Assembly: GCA_965222825.1 (NCBI GenBank)
Contig: OZ244964.1
Coordinates: 744,001 to 808,000, forward strand
DNA: 64,000 nucleotides
Direction: 5' to 3'
Source of the DNA: G965207335 sp965222825
GTDB taxonomy: Bacteria; Pseudomonadota; Gammaproteobacteria; PS1; Pseudothioglobaceae
Positions 1-9,000 of this stretch are shown in pieces (position 1 is the stretch's first letter; every line of letters begins with the position of its first letter). Under the pieces are notes generated by a model that saw only the letters and a program-made list of their open reading frames with translations, had not been told where the DNA came from and did not search any database. The translations under genes and the position numbers were made by a program.

Positions 1-1188
1 ACTAGTGATAATAAGCAATATGACTTAGGTGAAGAAGAAGAATTAACCGTGCCTCTATACTGGGGTAATAACAAAGGTATTGAGGTGGTAAAAGAATACA
101 AATTTAAACGCAATAATTACATAATAAATATTAATTATAAAATAACAAATAATAGTAATGAGACACTATATTATACAAGTTATGTGCAATTATTAAACGA
201 TAAAATAGTAGCAGATAATATATTTTTACCCACTTTTAATGGTGGGGCTATTTATAATGATAATGATATTTTTGAAAAAATTGACTTTGAAGACTTTACT
301 AGCACCCAGCCTATAACTAGCATAGGTGGTTGGATAGCCATAGTGCAACATTATTTTGTATCTGCATGGATACCAAACCAAACTCAAAAACAAACATATA
401 GCACCAAAAAATCACAACAAGGTGGTTATTTAATATCAGCGTTAAATAATAATACTGCAAAAATAGCATCAGGTGAGAGTGTTAATTTAATAGCTGATAG
501 ATTATATGTTGGACCAAAAATACAAAAAAATATTTCTAAAATAACCGGCTTAGATAAAACTGTTGATTATGGAGTTTTGTATATAATTGCTAAACCTTTA
601 GAGATTGTAATGCACACCATAAATGATTTTATTAATAGCTGGGGTTATGCTATTATTTTATTAACTATTCTAATAAAATTAATTTTTTATAAATTATCAG
701 AAACCTCGTATCGCTCAATGGCAAAAATGCGTAAATTAACCCCAAAAATGCAAAATTTAAAAGAGCGATACGGTGATGATAAACAAAAAATTAGCAAAAA
801 AATGATGGAATTGTACAAAAAAGAAAAGGTTAACCCAGCAACTGGATGTTTGCCTATATTAGTGCAAATACCAGTCTTTATAGCTCTTTATTGGGTATTA
901 CTTGAAAGTGTAGAACTAAGACAAGTATCTTTTTGGTGGTTACCAGACTTATCAAGCAAAGACCCATTTTTCATTTTGCCAGTAGTCATGGGGGCTTCTA
1001 TGTTTGCACAACAAAAATTAAACCCACCACCACCTGATCCCACACAGGCAAAAGTAATGATGATGCTACCTTTTATATTTACAATATTTTTCTTATGGAT
1101 GCCATCAGGTCTGGTTTTATACTGGGTAATAAATAATTTATTATCAATTTTGCAACAATGGATAATCAATAAACGCCTGTCTGTATAA
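1..1188 (+). CDS. yidC: Membrane protein insertase YidC (3' part, 5' end outside window)
   Basis: YidC inserts and folds inner-membrane proteins, alone or with SecYEG. The open frame runs from base 1 with no stop, so the gene begins upstream; 395 residues are present against about 550 in full-length gammaproteobacterial homologues. The first part is the C-terminal half of the periplasmic beta domain (YWG, FKRNNYI, VGPK). The conserved insertase core follows: the segment around residue 200 (WGYAIILLTILIKLIFY), the cytoplasmic hairpin (KMRKLTPKMQNLKERYGDD), GCLPILVQIPVFIALYW, and the last membrane helices with MPSGLVLYWVINNLLSILQQ. A GTG at 49 lies inside the gene and is not the start. The stop overlaps the next start by one base (TAATG), which suggests coupled translation. 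Identification is very secure. Confidence 0.97.
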   Translation, partial: TSDNKQYDLGEEEELTVPLYWGNNKGIEVVKEYKFKRNNYIININYKITNNSNETLYYTSYVQLLNDKIVADNIFLPTFNGGAIYNDNDIFEKIDFEDFTSTQPITSIGGWIAIVQHYFVSAWIPNQTQKQTYSTKKSQQGGYLISALNNNTAKIASGESVNLIADRLYVGPKIQKNISKITGLDKTVDYGVLYIIAKPLEIVMHTINDFINSWGYAIILLTILIKLIFYKLSETSYRSMAKMRKLTPKMQNLKERYGDDKQKISKKMMELYKKEKVNPATGCLPILVQIPVFIALYWVLLESVELRQVSFWWLPDLSSKDPFFILPVVMGASMFAQQKLNPPPPDPTQAKVMMMLPFIFTIFFLWMPSGLVLYWVINNLLSILQQWIINKRLSV

Positions 1189-2114
1189 TGTCTATACTTA
1201 ATAATTATGATAAATATTGCAAATGGCGTGATATAGTATTAAACAATACCCTTGATAATATCAATAACTGCATTGTAGAAGTTAATAATCCATTGCAATT
1301 ATCTATTGTTGAAAGGTCTCAGTTAATAAATAATTGTAAAAAATATAATTTTTCATTATTTTATCTAGTAAATCATAATAATTATAACAGCAATTTATCA
1401 GCTCCCATAACTGATAATAATGCTATAACTACTGCTATAATAAAATTTAATATCCAGTTAGGACTTGATAAATATGACGATAATTTATACGCTAAGTCTA
1501 ATGGACTATCATATATTACTACAAGTATAAACAAAGAACAGCAAGAATTTATTCCATATACCAATAAAGCAATTAATTGGCATACCGATGGTTATTATAA
1601 TAATGATGATAAATGTATTAGAGCATTTAATCTATATTGCGTGCAAAGTAGCAAAAATGGTGGTGAAAATTGGTGGTTTAACCACGAACTTGCTTATATC
1701 TTGTTAAGAGAAAAAGACGCTAAATTAGCACAAATACTAACAAATAATCAAGTTTTTAGTATTCCGGAATATAGAATTAATAATACAATAAACAGAGCCC
1801 AGTTTAGCGGTGCTGTATTTAGCATAGATGCAAAGACTAATAAATTAATAATGCGTTATACCAAACGCAAGAAAAATATAGTGTGGAATAAGCATGCCAT
1901 AGAGGCTAAAAAAGCACTAGATGATATTCTAAATACTAATTCTAGTAATATGTTTACTCATAAAATACAAGCAGGACAAGGTTTAGTTTGTAATAATATT
2001 TTGCATAAAAGAAACGCTTTTACTGACACAAATAATAAACGCCTAATGCTAAGAGGTAGGTATTTTCAAAGAATAACAAACTTCGACGCCGGGCTTCTAA
2101 TAAACTTGGTGTAA
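1188..2114 (+). CDS. TauD/TfdA-family 2-oxoglutarate Fe(II) oxygenase-like protein
   Basis: A 308-residue protein that starts inside the yidC stop codon (TAATG). The central motif WHTDGYY gives the HxD iron ligands and ILHKRNAF near the C-terminus gives the distal histidine, followed by an arginine-rich stretch (KRLMLRGRYFQR) expected to bind 2-oxoglutarate. This layout fits the TauD/TfdA fold, whose members hydroxylate small substrates such as taurine or gamma-butyrobetaine. The substrate cannot be read here, and the N-terminal half is diverged. The last dozen residues (from TNFDAGLLINLV) are encoded by a copy of the intergenic GAAGCCCGGCGTCGAAG repeat, so the natural C-terminus appears to have been replaced. 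Co-transcription with yidC is likely, though no functional link is obvious. Confidence 0.8.
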   Translation: MSILNNYDKYCKWRDIVLNNTLDNINNCIVEVNNPLQLSIVERSQLINNCKKYNFSLFYLVNHNNYNSNLSAPITDNNAITTAIIKFNIQLGLDKYDDNLYAKSNGLSYITTSINKEQQEFIPYTNKAINWHTDGYYNNDDKCIRAFNLYCVQSSKNGGENWWFNHELAYILLREKDAKLAQILTNNQVFSIPEYRINNTINRAQFSGAVFSIDAKTNKLIMRYTKRKKNIVWNKHAIEAKKALDDILNTNSSNMFTHKIQAGQGLVCNNILHKRNAFTDTNNKRLMLRGRYFQRITNFDAGLLINLV

Positions 2115-2135
2115 GCCTTGCCTATATCAGGTTAA
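2078..2135. repeat. Copy of the GC-richer dispersed repeat (family A) overlapping a gene 3' end
   Basis: The core AAACTTCGACGCCGGGCTTC at 2078-2097 also occurs at 43591 and, inverted or diverged, near 4700, 5800, 5925 and 22480. It continues with AAGCCTTGCCTATATCAGGTT, which resembles the GGTATAGG/CCTATACC hairpins elsewhere in the window. The left half lies inside the oxygenase gene. Confidence 0.75.
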
Positions 2136-2155
2136 AAATAAACTTATCTCAAAAA

Positions 2156-3280
2156 CTAAAAGTTCCTAAAAGAATTTTGTGTTGCATAAATAATACCACT
2201 ATTGCGTGCATTGGCTTTTGGTTTTTTTAATTTTATTCTACTTGCTGTTGGAATGATAAAACTTGGGCTTTTTTGAATAATTTTATATGCTTTAAGCCAA
2301 GTATCCTTAGTGTCTAAATAATGTTGCACAAGTTGTGCAGGAGATTTACCATAATGAGGATAATTATTATTATAATAATGATTATTATAATTTATTACCC
2401 AATTATTAAAATCTTGCTTATTATTTAATAATAATCTTAAATAGTGTTTAATATCTGTTGACAGGACTGTTTTTAATAAATTATCAACACAAGCATCATA
2501 CGCTGGACGAATGTCTAATACCTTTTTTTCTAAATCATTATCTAATAATAATTTTTGATAAGAGCATTTTTTACCACCTAAGAATATATTCAAATTACTG
2601 GTATAAACAGACTTTACAAATAGGTTTAATGAGTCTAATTTATCTAAAACTTGTTGTAATAATTTAATTAAATATTTTTTTTCTTTAGTTTTTTCTAAAC
2701 GAGCAAATAAAAAATTACTAAACCTATCAATAATTACATATAAATAATATTGGCTACCATTATCATCTTTATAAGTTATAATATCTTGAGATAATTCTTG
2801 TGCTGGCGAATAAACACTTTCATAATATTTAAAGCAAGGGTTAACATCCATTAAAAATAATTTTTGCTTGATATTTAAATGTTTAATATCGCCTGACTTT
2901 ACCTTGTTTTCTAATGCTCTCCATCTATTATACTTAGACTCTAATTTATAAAACTTAAGTAAATTATATACTCCCATTGGAGACAAAAATATTTGTTCAT
3001 CTTCAAGCTTTTTAGTAATATCAACAATGCTTAATGTTGGGTAGGTTATGGCTAATAAAACAATTTTGCTAATAGCATAATCATCGTATTTTCTTTTTTT
3101 AGTAACCTTATAAACACTTTCATTACGAAGTCCTATAATGCCATGCTTATCAAATTTTTTCTTATATCTATAAAACTGTGTTCTGCTTATATTAAATTTT
3201 TCACATGTGTCTTTAATATTGCGACTTTCTTTAGCTGCATTAATAATGGTTAACTTCTCTGATACCGTATACTTTATCAT
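2156..3280 (-). CDS. Degenerate integrase/transposase-like protein (HTH plus rve-type core)
   Basis: A 374-residue protein. The N-terminal 60 residues form a helix-turn-helix of the IS481/IS3 sort (CEKFNISRTQFYRYKKKF). An integrase-core-like region follows (around QDIITYKDDNGSQYYLYVIIDRFS), with a first acidic position that looks usable. The stretch that normally carries the second aspartate (TDNG-type) reads YTSNLNIF, and the final glutamate region reads AYDACVDNLLKTV, so the DDE triad seems lost. No terminal inverted repeats or target duplication are seen around the gene, and the frame is otherwise intact. It may be a domesticated or dying transposase. A DNA-binding role is plausible because the HTH and the basic C-terminus (IKLKKPKANAR) are kept. 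Start is ATG with no clear ribosome-binding site. Confidence 0.65.
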   Translation of the reverse strand: MIKYTVSEKLTIINAAKESRNIKDTCEKFNISRTQFYRYKKKFDKHGIIGLRNESVYKVTKKRKYDDYAISKIVLLAITYPTLSIVDITKKLEDEQIFLSPMGVYNLLKFYKLESKYNRWRALENKVKSGDIKHLNIKQKLFLMDVNPCFKYYESVYSPAQELSQDIITYKDDNGSQYYLYVIIDRFSNFLFARLEKTKEKKYLIKLLQQVLDKLDSLNLFVKSVYTSNLNIFLGGKKCSYQKLLLDNDLEKKVLDIRPAYDACVDNLLKTVLSTDIKHYLRLLLNNKQDFNNWVINYNNHYYNNNYPHYGKSPAQLVQHYLDTKDTWLKAYKIIQKSPSFIIPTASRIKLKKPKANARNSGIIYATQNSFRNF

Positions 3281-3432
3281 AAATATAATTTAACTATTAC
3301 TTTCACAAATAAATAACTACACTTGTATTATAAATGGATTATACTGCAAATTTAGGACAACTACACAACACTTAAAACTAATTTTATATTTTTTAATTGT
3401 TATAATATTCACTTTACAAATATAGTTTAATT

Positions 3433-4665
3433 ATGCAAAAAGATAATTTTAGTGCTAAACATATAATTGCTTCTTCTATTAATAATACAATAGAATGGTA
3501 TGATTTTGCTATTTATGGCTATTTTGCAGTTACCATGGCAGAGATTTTTTTTCCAACTAGTGATATGCAAATATCGCTACTTGTTGTTTTTGCTGCTTTT
3601 GCCTCAGGTTATATAACTCGCCCACTTGGTGCTATTATTTTTGGTCATTTTAGTGATAAAATAGGACGCAAAAAAGCATTATTATGGTCTGTTGCTATGA
3701 TGGCTATCGCATCTGCTTCTGTTTCTATATTACCCACTCATAACAGCATTGGTTTTTATGCCAGTATATTATTAGTTGTATTTAGAATCTTAGGCGGTAT
3801 ATCCACAGGTGGTGCTTCTTCTGCTTCTTATGTTGTTGAAAAGGTGAAAAAAAATAGAGTTTTAACACTATCTTTTTTAATTGTTGGGGCAACTGTTGGT
3901 TTTGTATTAGGCTCTTTAGTTAGCATAACTCTACATTACTTGTTAAGCAATACAGATCTTATGCTTTATGGCTGGCGAATTGCCTTCTTTTTAAGTTTAA
4001 TACTTGGCATAGTAGGGGTAATACTAAGAATGGGTCTGCCTAATTTAGAGCCTATAAAACCACCCTTAAAAGTGCCATTTCTAACCTTAGTTAAACACCA
4101 TAAACGCACATTGTTGGAAAATACTGGTATTAATCTTGCTGGTGCAGTTTTATTTTATAGCTTATTTATTTATGCTACTTCGTGGCTAACACAACGAATG
4201 CACATTAACGAGGCAGGCGCATTAGATATTAATTTATATGCCTTAATTGTGCTAGGATTTTCCTTAATTTTAGGCGGTTATTTAGGCGATAGAATTAGTA
4301 AAAGATATTTAGCAATAACAGTATTTACAAGTTTTATAATTTTAGTACACCCGTTATTTTGGCTTATGGGACATAGCTCATATGGTTTAATATTTTTAGG
4401 AGAAGCAATACTTGCTTTATTGCTTGGCTTATTATTTCCTTCAATACTAATGTTACAACTAGAAAATTTTCCTAAAAACATCAGAGCTAGTGGTTCGGCA
4501 CTTTCTTATAATTTAACTTGGGGAATATTTGGTGGCACTGCACCTCTTATGGCAAGTTGGCTAACGCTAAAAACCCATGAAAATTTAGCATTTACCTACT
4601 ATATTATTATTTTAGCTATACTTAGTTTAATTGCTACTATTAGCATACGAGAAAAGCATAAGTAA
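3433..4665 (+). CDS. MFS transporter, metabolite:H+ symporter (MHS/ProP-like) family
   Basis: A 410-residue polytopic protein with twelve predicted membrane segments. The N-terminus NNTIEWYDFAIYGYFA is the signature opening of the MHS branch (ProP, KgtP, ShiA). The loop-2 MFS motif appears as GHFSDKIGRKKALLWS and RPLGAIIFG precedes it. Family members import osmolytes or carboxylates such as proline, betaine and 2-oxoglutarate with protons; the substrate cannot be deduced here. It stands alone, 152 bases from the divergent integrase-like gene and about 100 bases before ddl. A 12-bp-stem hairpin downstream at 4700-4726 may end its transcript. Confidence 0.88.
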   Translation: MQKDNFSAKHIIASSINNTIEWYDFAIYGYFAVTMAEIFFPTSDMQISLLVVFAAFASGYITRPLGAIIFGHFSDKIGRKKALLWSVAMMAIASASVSILPTHNSIGFYASILLVVFRILGGISTGGASSASYVVEKVKKNRVLTLSFLIVGATVGFVLGSLVSITLHYLLSNTDLMLYGWRIAFFLSLILGIVGVILRMGLPNLEPIKPPLKVPFLTLVKHHKRTLLENTGINLAGAVLFYSLFIYATSWLTQRMHINEAGALDINLYALIVLGFSLILGGYLGDRISKRYLAITVFTSFIILVHPLFWLMGHSSYGLIFLGEAILALLLGLLFPSILMLQLENFPKNIRASGSALSYNLTWGIFGGTAPLMASWLTLKTHENLAFTYYIIILAILSLIATISIREKHK

Positions 4666-4680
4666 AAGTAATTACTACTC

Positions 4681-4726
4681 CCAAGCAAGGCTTGGCGTTA
4701 AACTTAGACGCCCGGCGTCTAAGTTT
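4681..4726. repeat. Family A repeat forming a perfect 12-bp hairpin; possible terminator
   Basis: Bases 4700-4711 (AAACTTAGACGC) and 4715-4726 (GCGTCTAAGTTT) are exact inverted repeats with a 3-base loop, followed by TATTTG rather than a clean T run. Just before, CCAAGC and GCTTGG (4681-4695) pair across AAG. It lies 15 bases after the MFS stop. Confidence 0.7.
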
Positions 4727-4766
4727 ATTTGTTGGTTTCTAGTCTTGCTAAAATATTAAAAACTTT

Positions 4767-5747
4767 ATGACTAAAATAAAAGTAGGTGTTCTAAGTGGTG
4801 GTATTTCCTTAGAAAGAGATATATCATTACTTAGTGCTAATAATGTATTACAACATTTAGATAAAGAAAAATACCATATTTTTAATATAATAATTAATAA
4901 AAAAGCTCAATTTTTTTGTGATAATAAAGAAATTAAACCAGAACATTTAGGCAAGAAAATTGATATTGCTTTGTCAGTTTTACACGGAGTTTGGGGCGAG
5001 GACGGACAAATACAAACTATTTTAGACAAAAATAATATTACTTATATTGGTAGTAATGCACTAAGTTCTAAAAACTCTTTTTCTAAAATAATAAGTAAAA
5101 AAATACTAGTACAAAACGGTATTAGCACTCCAGATTATGTTGTCTTAAATAAAAATATTACTGACTATGCTAAAACTGCAAAAATACTTATAACAAAATT
5201 CTCTAATAGATGTGTAATAAAAATTGATAATTCTGGCTCTTCTTTGGGGGTGTTTATTTGTAATAATGAGCAAGAAATAAATGATGCTTTGCTTAAAATT
5301 AATAGCGATTTTTCTTTTAGGGATAATATTTTTGTTGAACAGTATATAGCTGGTAGAGAATATACTTGCGGGGTTATTAATAATGATATTTTTTTAGATG
5401 CACTGCCTATTGTAGAGATTATTCCACAAAAATTACAAAAATTTTTTAACTTTGCAGCCAAATATGAATATGAAACTAATAAAATTTGTCCAGCTAATAT
5501 AAAAGAGCAATCTTTAATTAAAAACATCCAAAATACTGCACTAAATGTGCACAAAATATTAAAATTAGCAGATTTTTCTAGGACAGATTTTATATATAGT
5601 AATGATAATAAATTATTTACCTTAGAAGTAAATACGCTACCTTATATGGCAAATAATTCTTCATTTTGTCAATCACTTAGAGTTAAAGGTATTGATTTTT
5701 CACACTTTCTTAGTGATTTAATTGTTAAAAAACTAAACACAGTATAA
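4767..5747 (+). CDS. ddl: D-alanine--D-alanine ligase
   Basis: Makes the D-Ala-D-Ala dipeptide for peptidoglycan precursors using ATP. The protein is 326 residues, slightly longer than DdlB (about 306). Seen in order: the N-terminal GVLSGGISLERDISL, ALHG-type motif as SVLHGVWGEDGQIQ, the ATP-grasp lysine loop (KIDNSGSSLGV), the YEYET region (KYEYETNKICPA), SRTDF and the metal-binding EVNT. The motif usually written NTLPGMT reads NTLPYMA, a small departure near the active site. It is separated from ftsQ/murC-type neighbours. The D-Ala supplier alr lies 12 kb away in this window. Confidence 0.95.
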   Translation: MTKIKVGVLSGGISLERDISLLSANNVLQHLDKEKYHIFNIIINKKAQFFCDNKEIKPEHLGKKIDIALSVLHGVWGEDGQIQTILDKNNITYIGSNALSSKNSFSKIISKKILVQNGISTPDYVVLNKNITDYAKTAKILITKFSNRCVIKIDNSGSSLGVFICNNEQEINDALLKINSDFSFRDNIFVEQYIAGREYTCGVINNDIFLDALPIVEIIPQKLQKFFNFAAKYEYETNKICPANIKEQSLIKNIQNTALNVHKILKLADFSRTDFIYSNDNKLFTLEVNTLPYMANNSSFCQSLRVKGIDFSHFLSDLIVKKLNTV

Positions 5748-5756
5748 GTCTTATTT

Positions 5757-6037
5757 ATACCATAAGCATGTAGCAGGTCTTGCCTGTTCTTAAAACTTCT
5801 TGGAAGCCAGGCGTCTAAGTTTATAAAAATCTGACTTGTGATTGGTATATCACAAATTGAATTTATTAGTTAGTTTAACTTTTGTTAGGGTGTGGGACAA
5901 GGAACAAGCCTTGCCTGCTCTTAAAACTTCTTGGAAGCCCGGCGTCGAAGTTTGGTTTAAATAAACCTGGTATAGGCAAGACCTATACCAGGTTATTGGT
6001 TTGTTAGAGTGTGGAGCAAGCTTTATCTGTTCTTCTT
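5757..6037. repeat. Cluster of family A repeats between ddl and the giant surface-protein gene
   Basis: The 256-base gap contains two directly repeated copies: 5776-5822 (AGGTCTTGCCTGTTC, then CTTGGAAGCCAGGCGTCTAAG) and 5903-5953 (AAGCCTTGCCTGCTC, then CTTGGAAGCCCGGCGTCGAAG). A further partial unit (TTTGTTAGAGTGTGG) at 6000-6037 runs into the 3' end of the giant gene and encodes its last residues. Between the copies is ATCTGACTTGTGATTGGTATATCACAAATTG, split by an imperfect palindrome that recurs at 42749 and 48880. No gene is seen here. Confidence 0.75.
5964..5994. terminator. Perfect 13-bp hairpin between convergent genes
   Basis: AACCTGGTATAGG (5964-5976) pairs exactly with CCTATACCAGGTT (5982-5994) across a 5-base loop. 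It sits 10 bases beyond the giant gene's stop and faces ddl, so it could stop transcription from both sides. There is no T run, so factor-independent termination is uncertain. Related hairpins lie at 39075 and 46707. Confidence 0.55.
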
Positions 6038-9000
6038 CTATACAAATATGCTACAGATAATAAGATTAGTAAAATTAGCATAGGATCAAATGCGTAATTA
6101 CTATTTTTCACTAAGCTACAACCGCCACCGCCACTGCTAGAGGTAAAAATGGTACCAGCAGCAGCTAATGAACCTATTGAAAATATAGATAACTCTGTTA
6201 CTTTAAATGTTATTAAGCCCCTTTCTTCATCAATATTATCAGCTGTAATAGTTATATTTGGACGGGCAACACCCTCATTTGTTTTGTGAAAAATAACATA
6301 ATTAGCAACTAATTGCCCAGCAGACGCTATCCCTGTATCATAACCAATAGTAATAACCAATGGTTTATTTAGTGTGTCAATTAGCATAGTAGCACCATCA
6401 TCTGTTGTGGTAATAATATCTACTTGATAAGAAATACCAACTGTTAGCTCACTTTCATTTGTAATAGTATTACTTGTATTTATGGGTATTACAGATACTT
6501 CTACCTTAGTAATACTAGCCTCAATAACTGACGCTGAGTTAAAGTCAAGTGCTTGCGGTGGAAGTTTTAAGTCAATTTGCTCAACTACCTTATCTTGTAA
6601 TACTCTAGTATTAATATCTTGTGCTCTGGTATTAAATACTAACTCAAATCCATCATCCAAACCAAATGTGTTAGAAGCAACTTGTTGGATACCACCTACT
6701 TCATCTCCAAGAGTTGTTGTAACTACGCTATTTGCTTGTGCTGGCAATGGTGTGAGCGTTATACTTTGATTAACATTATTAGTATTCGTATCTACAAAGA
6801 CATCAACACTGCTATTAAAATAACCATCTGCTTGTGCATAAACGGTATAAGTTGCCCCGCTTGCTGTTGTGTTTACTTGCAAACTATTACCAATAAAGTT
6901 ATAACTATTATTACCGCTACTGTCTATTGCACTTAATAAAGCAGTTGCAGGTGTTACTGCAATAGTTATAGTCGCTGGGTTAGTAATTTCAACTAGCGTT
7001 ATAGCAAATGTTGTTGAAGATGGCTGAAATTCTTGTTGTTGCACATGGCCATCAGCACGAATGTTAAATTTATGTAGGATATTATTTGCTAATTTAGCAA
7101 TAATAAAACTAAATTCGCCATTAGTATCACTTGTCTGTGTTGCACTATAATTAACTATATTAACAACTGCACCTGATAATGCACTAACTGAATTATCACT
7201 ATTAACAGTGCCATTATAAGTGATAGATTCTAACACTCTACCTGTTGTAGTTACTGTTGCATTATCTGCTGCCTTAGCATAGAGGGTAAAATCAACTGCC
7301 TCATTAACTTCACTACTTATAGATACGGTTTGTGTGGTTGCCCCTATTGGTGCATTAACAATACCAATAGTTAGGCTGGCAAAACTAGCAGTAAAAACTG
7401 TATCGCCAGCACTTATTGATAAGCCTGATATTGTAGCAGTTGCTGCCCCTGTTGTGCCTAGTAAATTAGTATTACCTTGATTGCTGATTATACTAAGTAT
7501 AGGTGGCACGGTAACATAATAATCTACACTAACACCACCTACTGCTGTAATACTAATAGTATAAGTTCCTGCAAATGCACCAGTTGTTGGGGCTGTGAAA
7601 GTATAAACACCATCAACCTCGCCAAGAGTTTGGCTAAAAATACCTTTGTCAGCGGTAACTGTATTATTAACTGCACCGCCTGTTACTACAAACGATAATG
7701 ATTGACCGCTATCAACTGTATTATTAACTGCTATACTACTCCCATCAATATTACTAACTGTTATTGGTTGCACTGCTGGACGGGCAATAAATTCATAAAG
7801 TTGATAATTAACACCGCTATGGGTTACTCTAAAAACCAAAGTCCTTACACCACTAGTGCTGTTATCAATAGTTGTTACGGTTACGCCTGATGTTGTTTTA
7901 CTTTCAATGGTATTACCTGCATTATCTTTTAATTCAACACTCACATTTGGATTGCCATTAGCAATAGTTTGAACAGCAGAAATCATTCTATCTTGCCCTA
8001 AATCAATGGTAAAAACTCTCTCACTAAAATTATTTGTGCCACCGTAACACAAATTACCATTATCGCCATTTAATAACCTTGATACATCAGCTGTAGAACC
8101 TTGACAAGAATTAGTGCTAATAGAATTAACTATGCCACTAGCCCCTTGTGATAAAAGAGCATAATCTATAGTAGTATCAATAACAATAGCACTAATAGTA
8201 ACATTTGCACTATCACTACCACTGGCATTACTAGCAACTATAGTATAATTTGCCACCGCACTCATAACACTAGGTGTGCCGGTTATAGCACAATCATCAT
8301 CACTAATAGCGATAGACAAGCCAGCAGGTAGTGCTGGTGATACTGTGCAAGCAGTAGGTGTAGCTGGATATGAGGCAATATTAGCAAATGTAAGTGGGCT
8401 AATACTACTACCAACTACATAGGATTTTTTGTTTATATCAGCAATACTTGGTGCTGATATTAATATAGTAGTAATAACAACACTATTACTAACTAAATTA
8501 CCACCAATAGTATCAGTAGCGGTAATTAGTGCTGTGCCAGCAACAGTGGTACTATATATAGTGCTTGTGCCAGTAGTTGTTGATAATGAGCCTGCACCAC
8601 TTATTACAGCTATTTCAACATTAGCACCGCCTCCATTTACAGTTAGTGCAGTTGTTGCACTGCCACCAATAATTAAAAGTAAATCATCAATACTAGAAAA
8701 ACCAAAGGCCTGAGCGGTAATAGTAGTTGAGTCTGAGAGACTAACACCTGATACTGTTGCTACCGCGGTAATAATTACCTCGCCTTCAACAGTTGGACTA
8801 GAAGTTACTACAAGAGTTGCCAAGCCATTTGATGTTGTGGTATCACTGGATTTTATAGTTAGCGTTGTGCCTGTGCCATTGGTAGAGAAGTTAATATTAC
8901 CAGAAGTTGTTACTAGATTAGTTCTTTGGTCTCTTAGAGTTGCGGTAAGTGTGGCATCTGTTGCTTGTAGCACTAGCACTACAGAGTTAGCTGGACTTAG

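Noticed and set aside
2156..3280. Active insertion sequence
   Set aside because: No flanking inverted repeats or target duplication, and catalytic residues appear lost.
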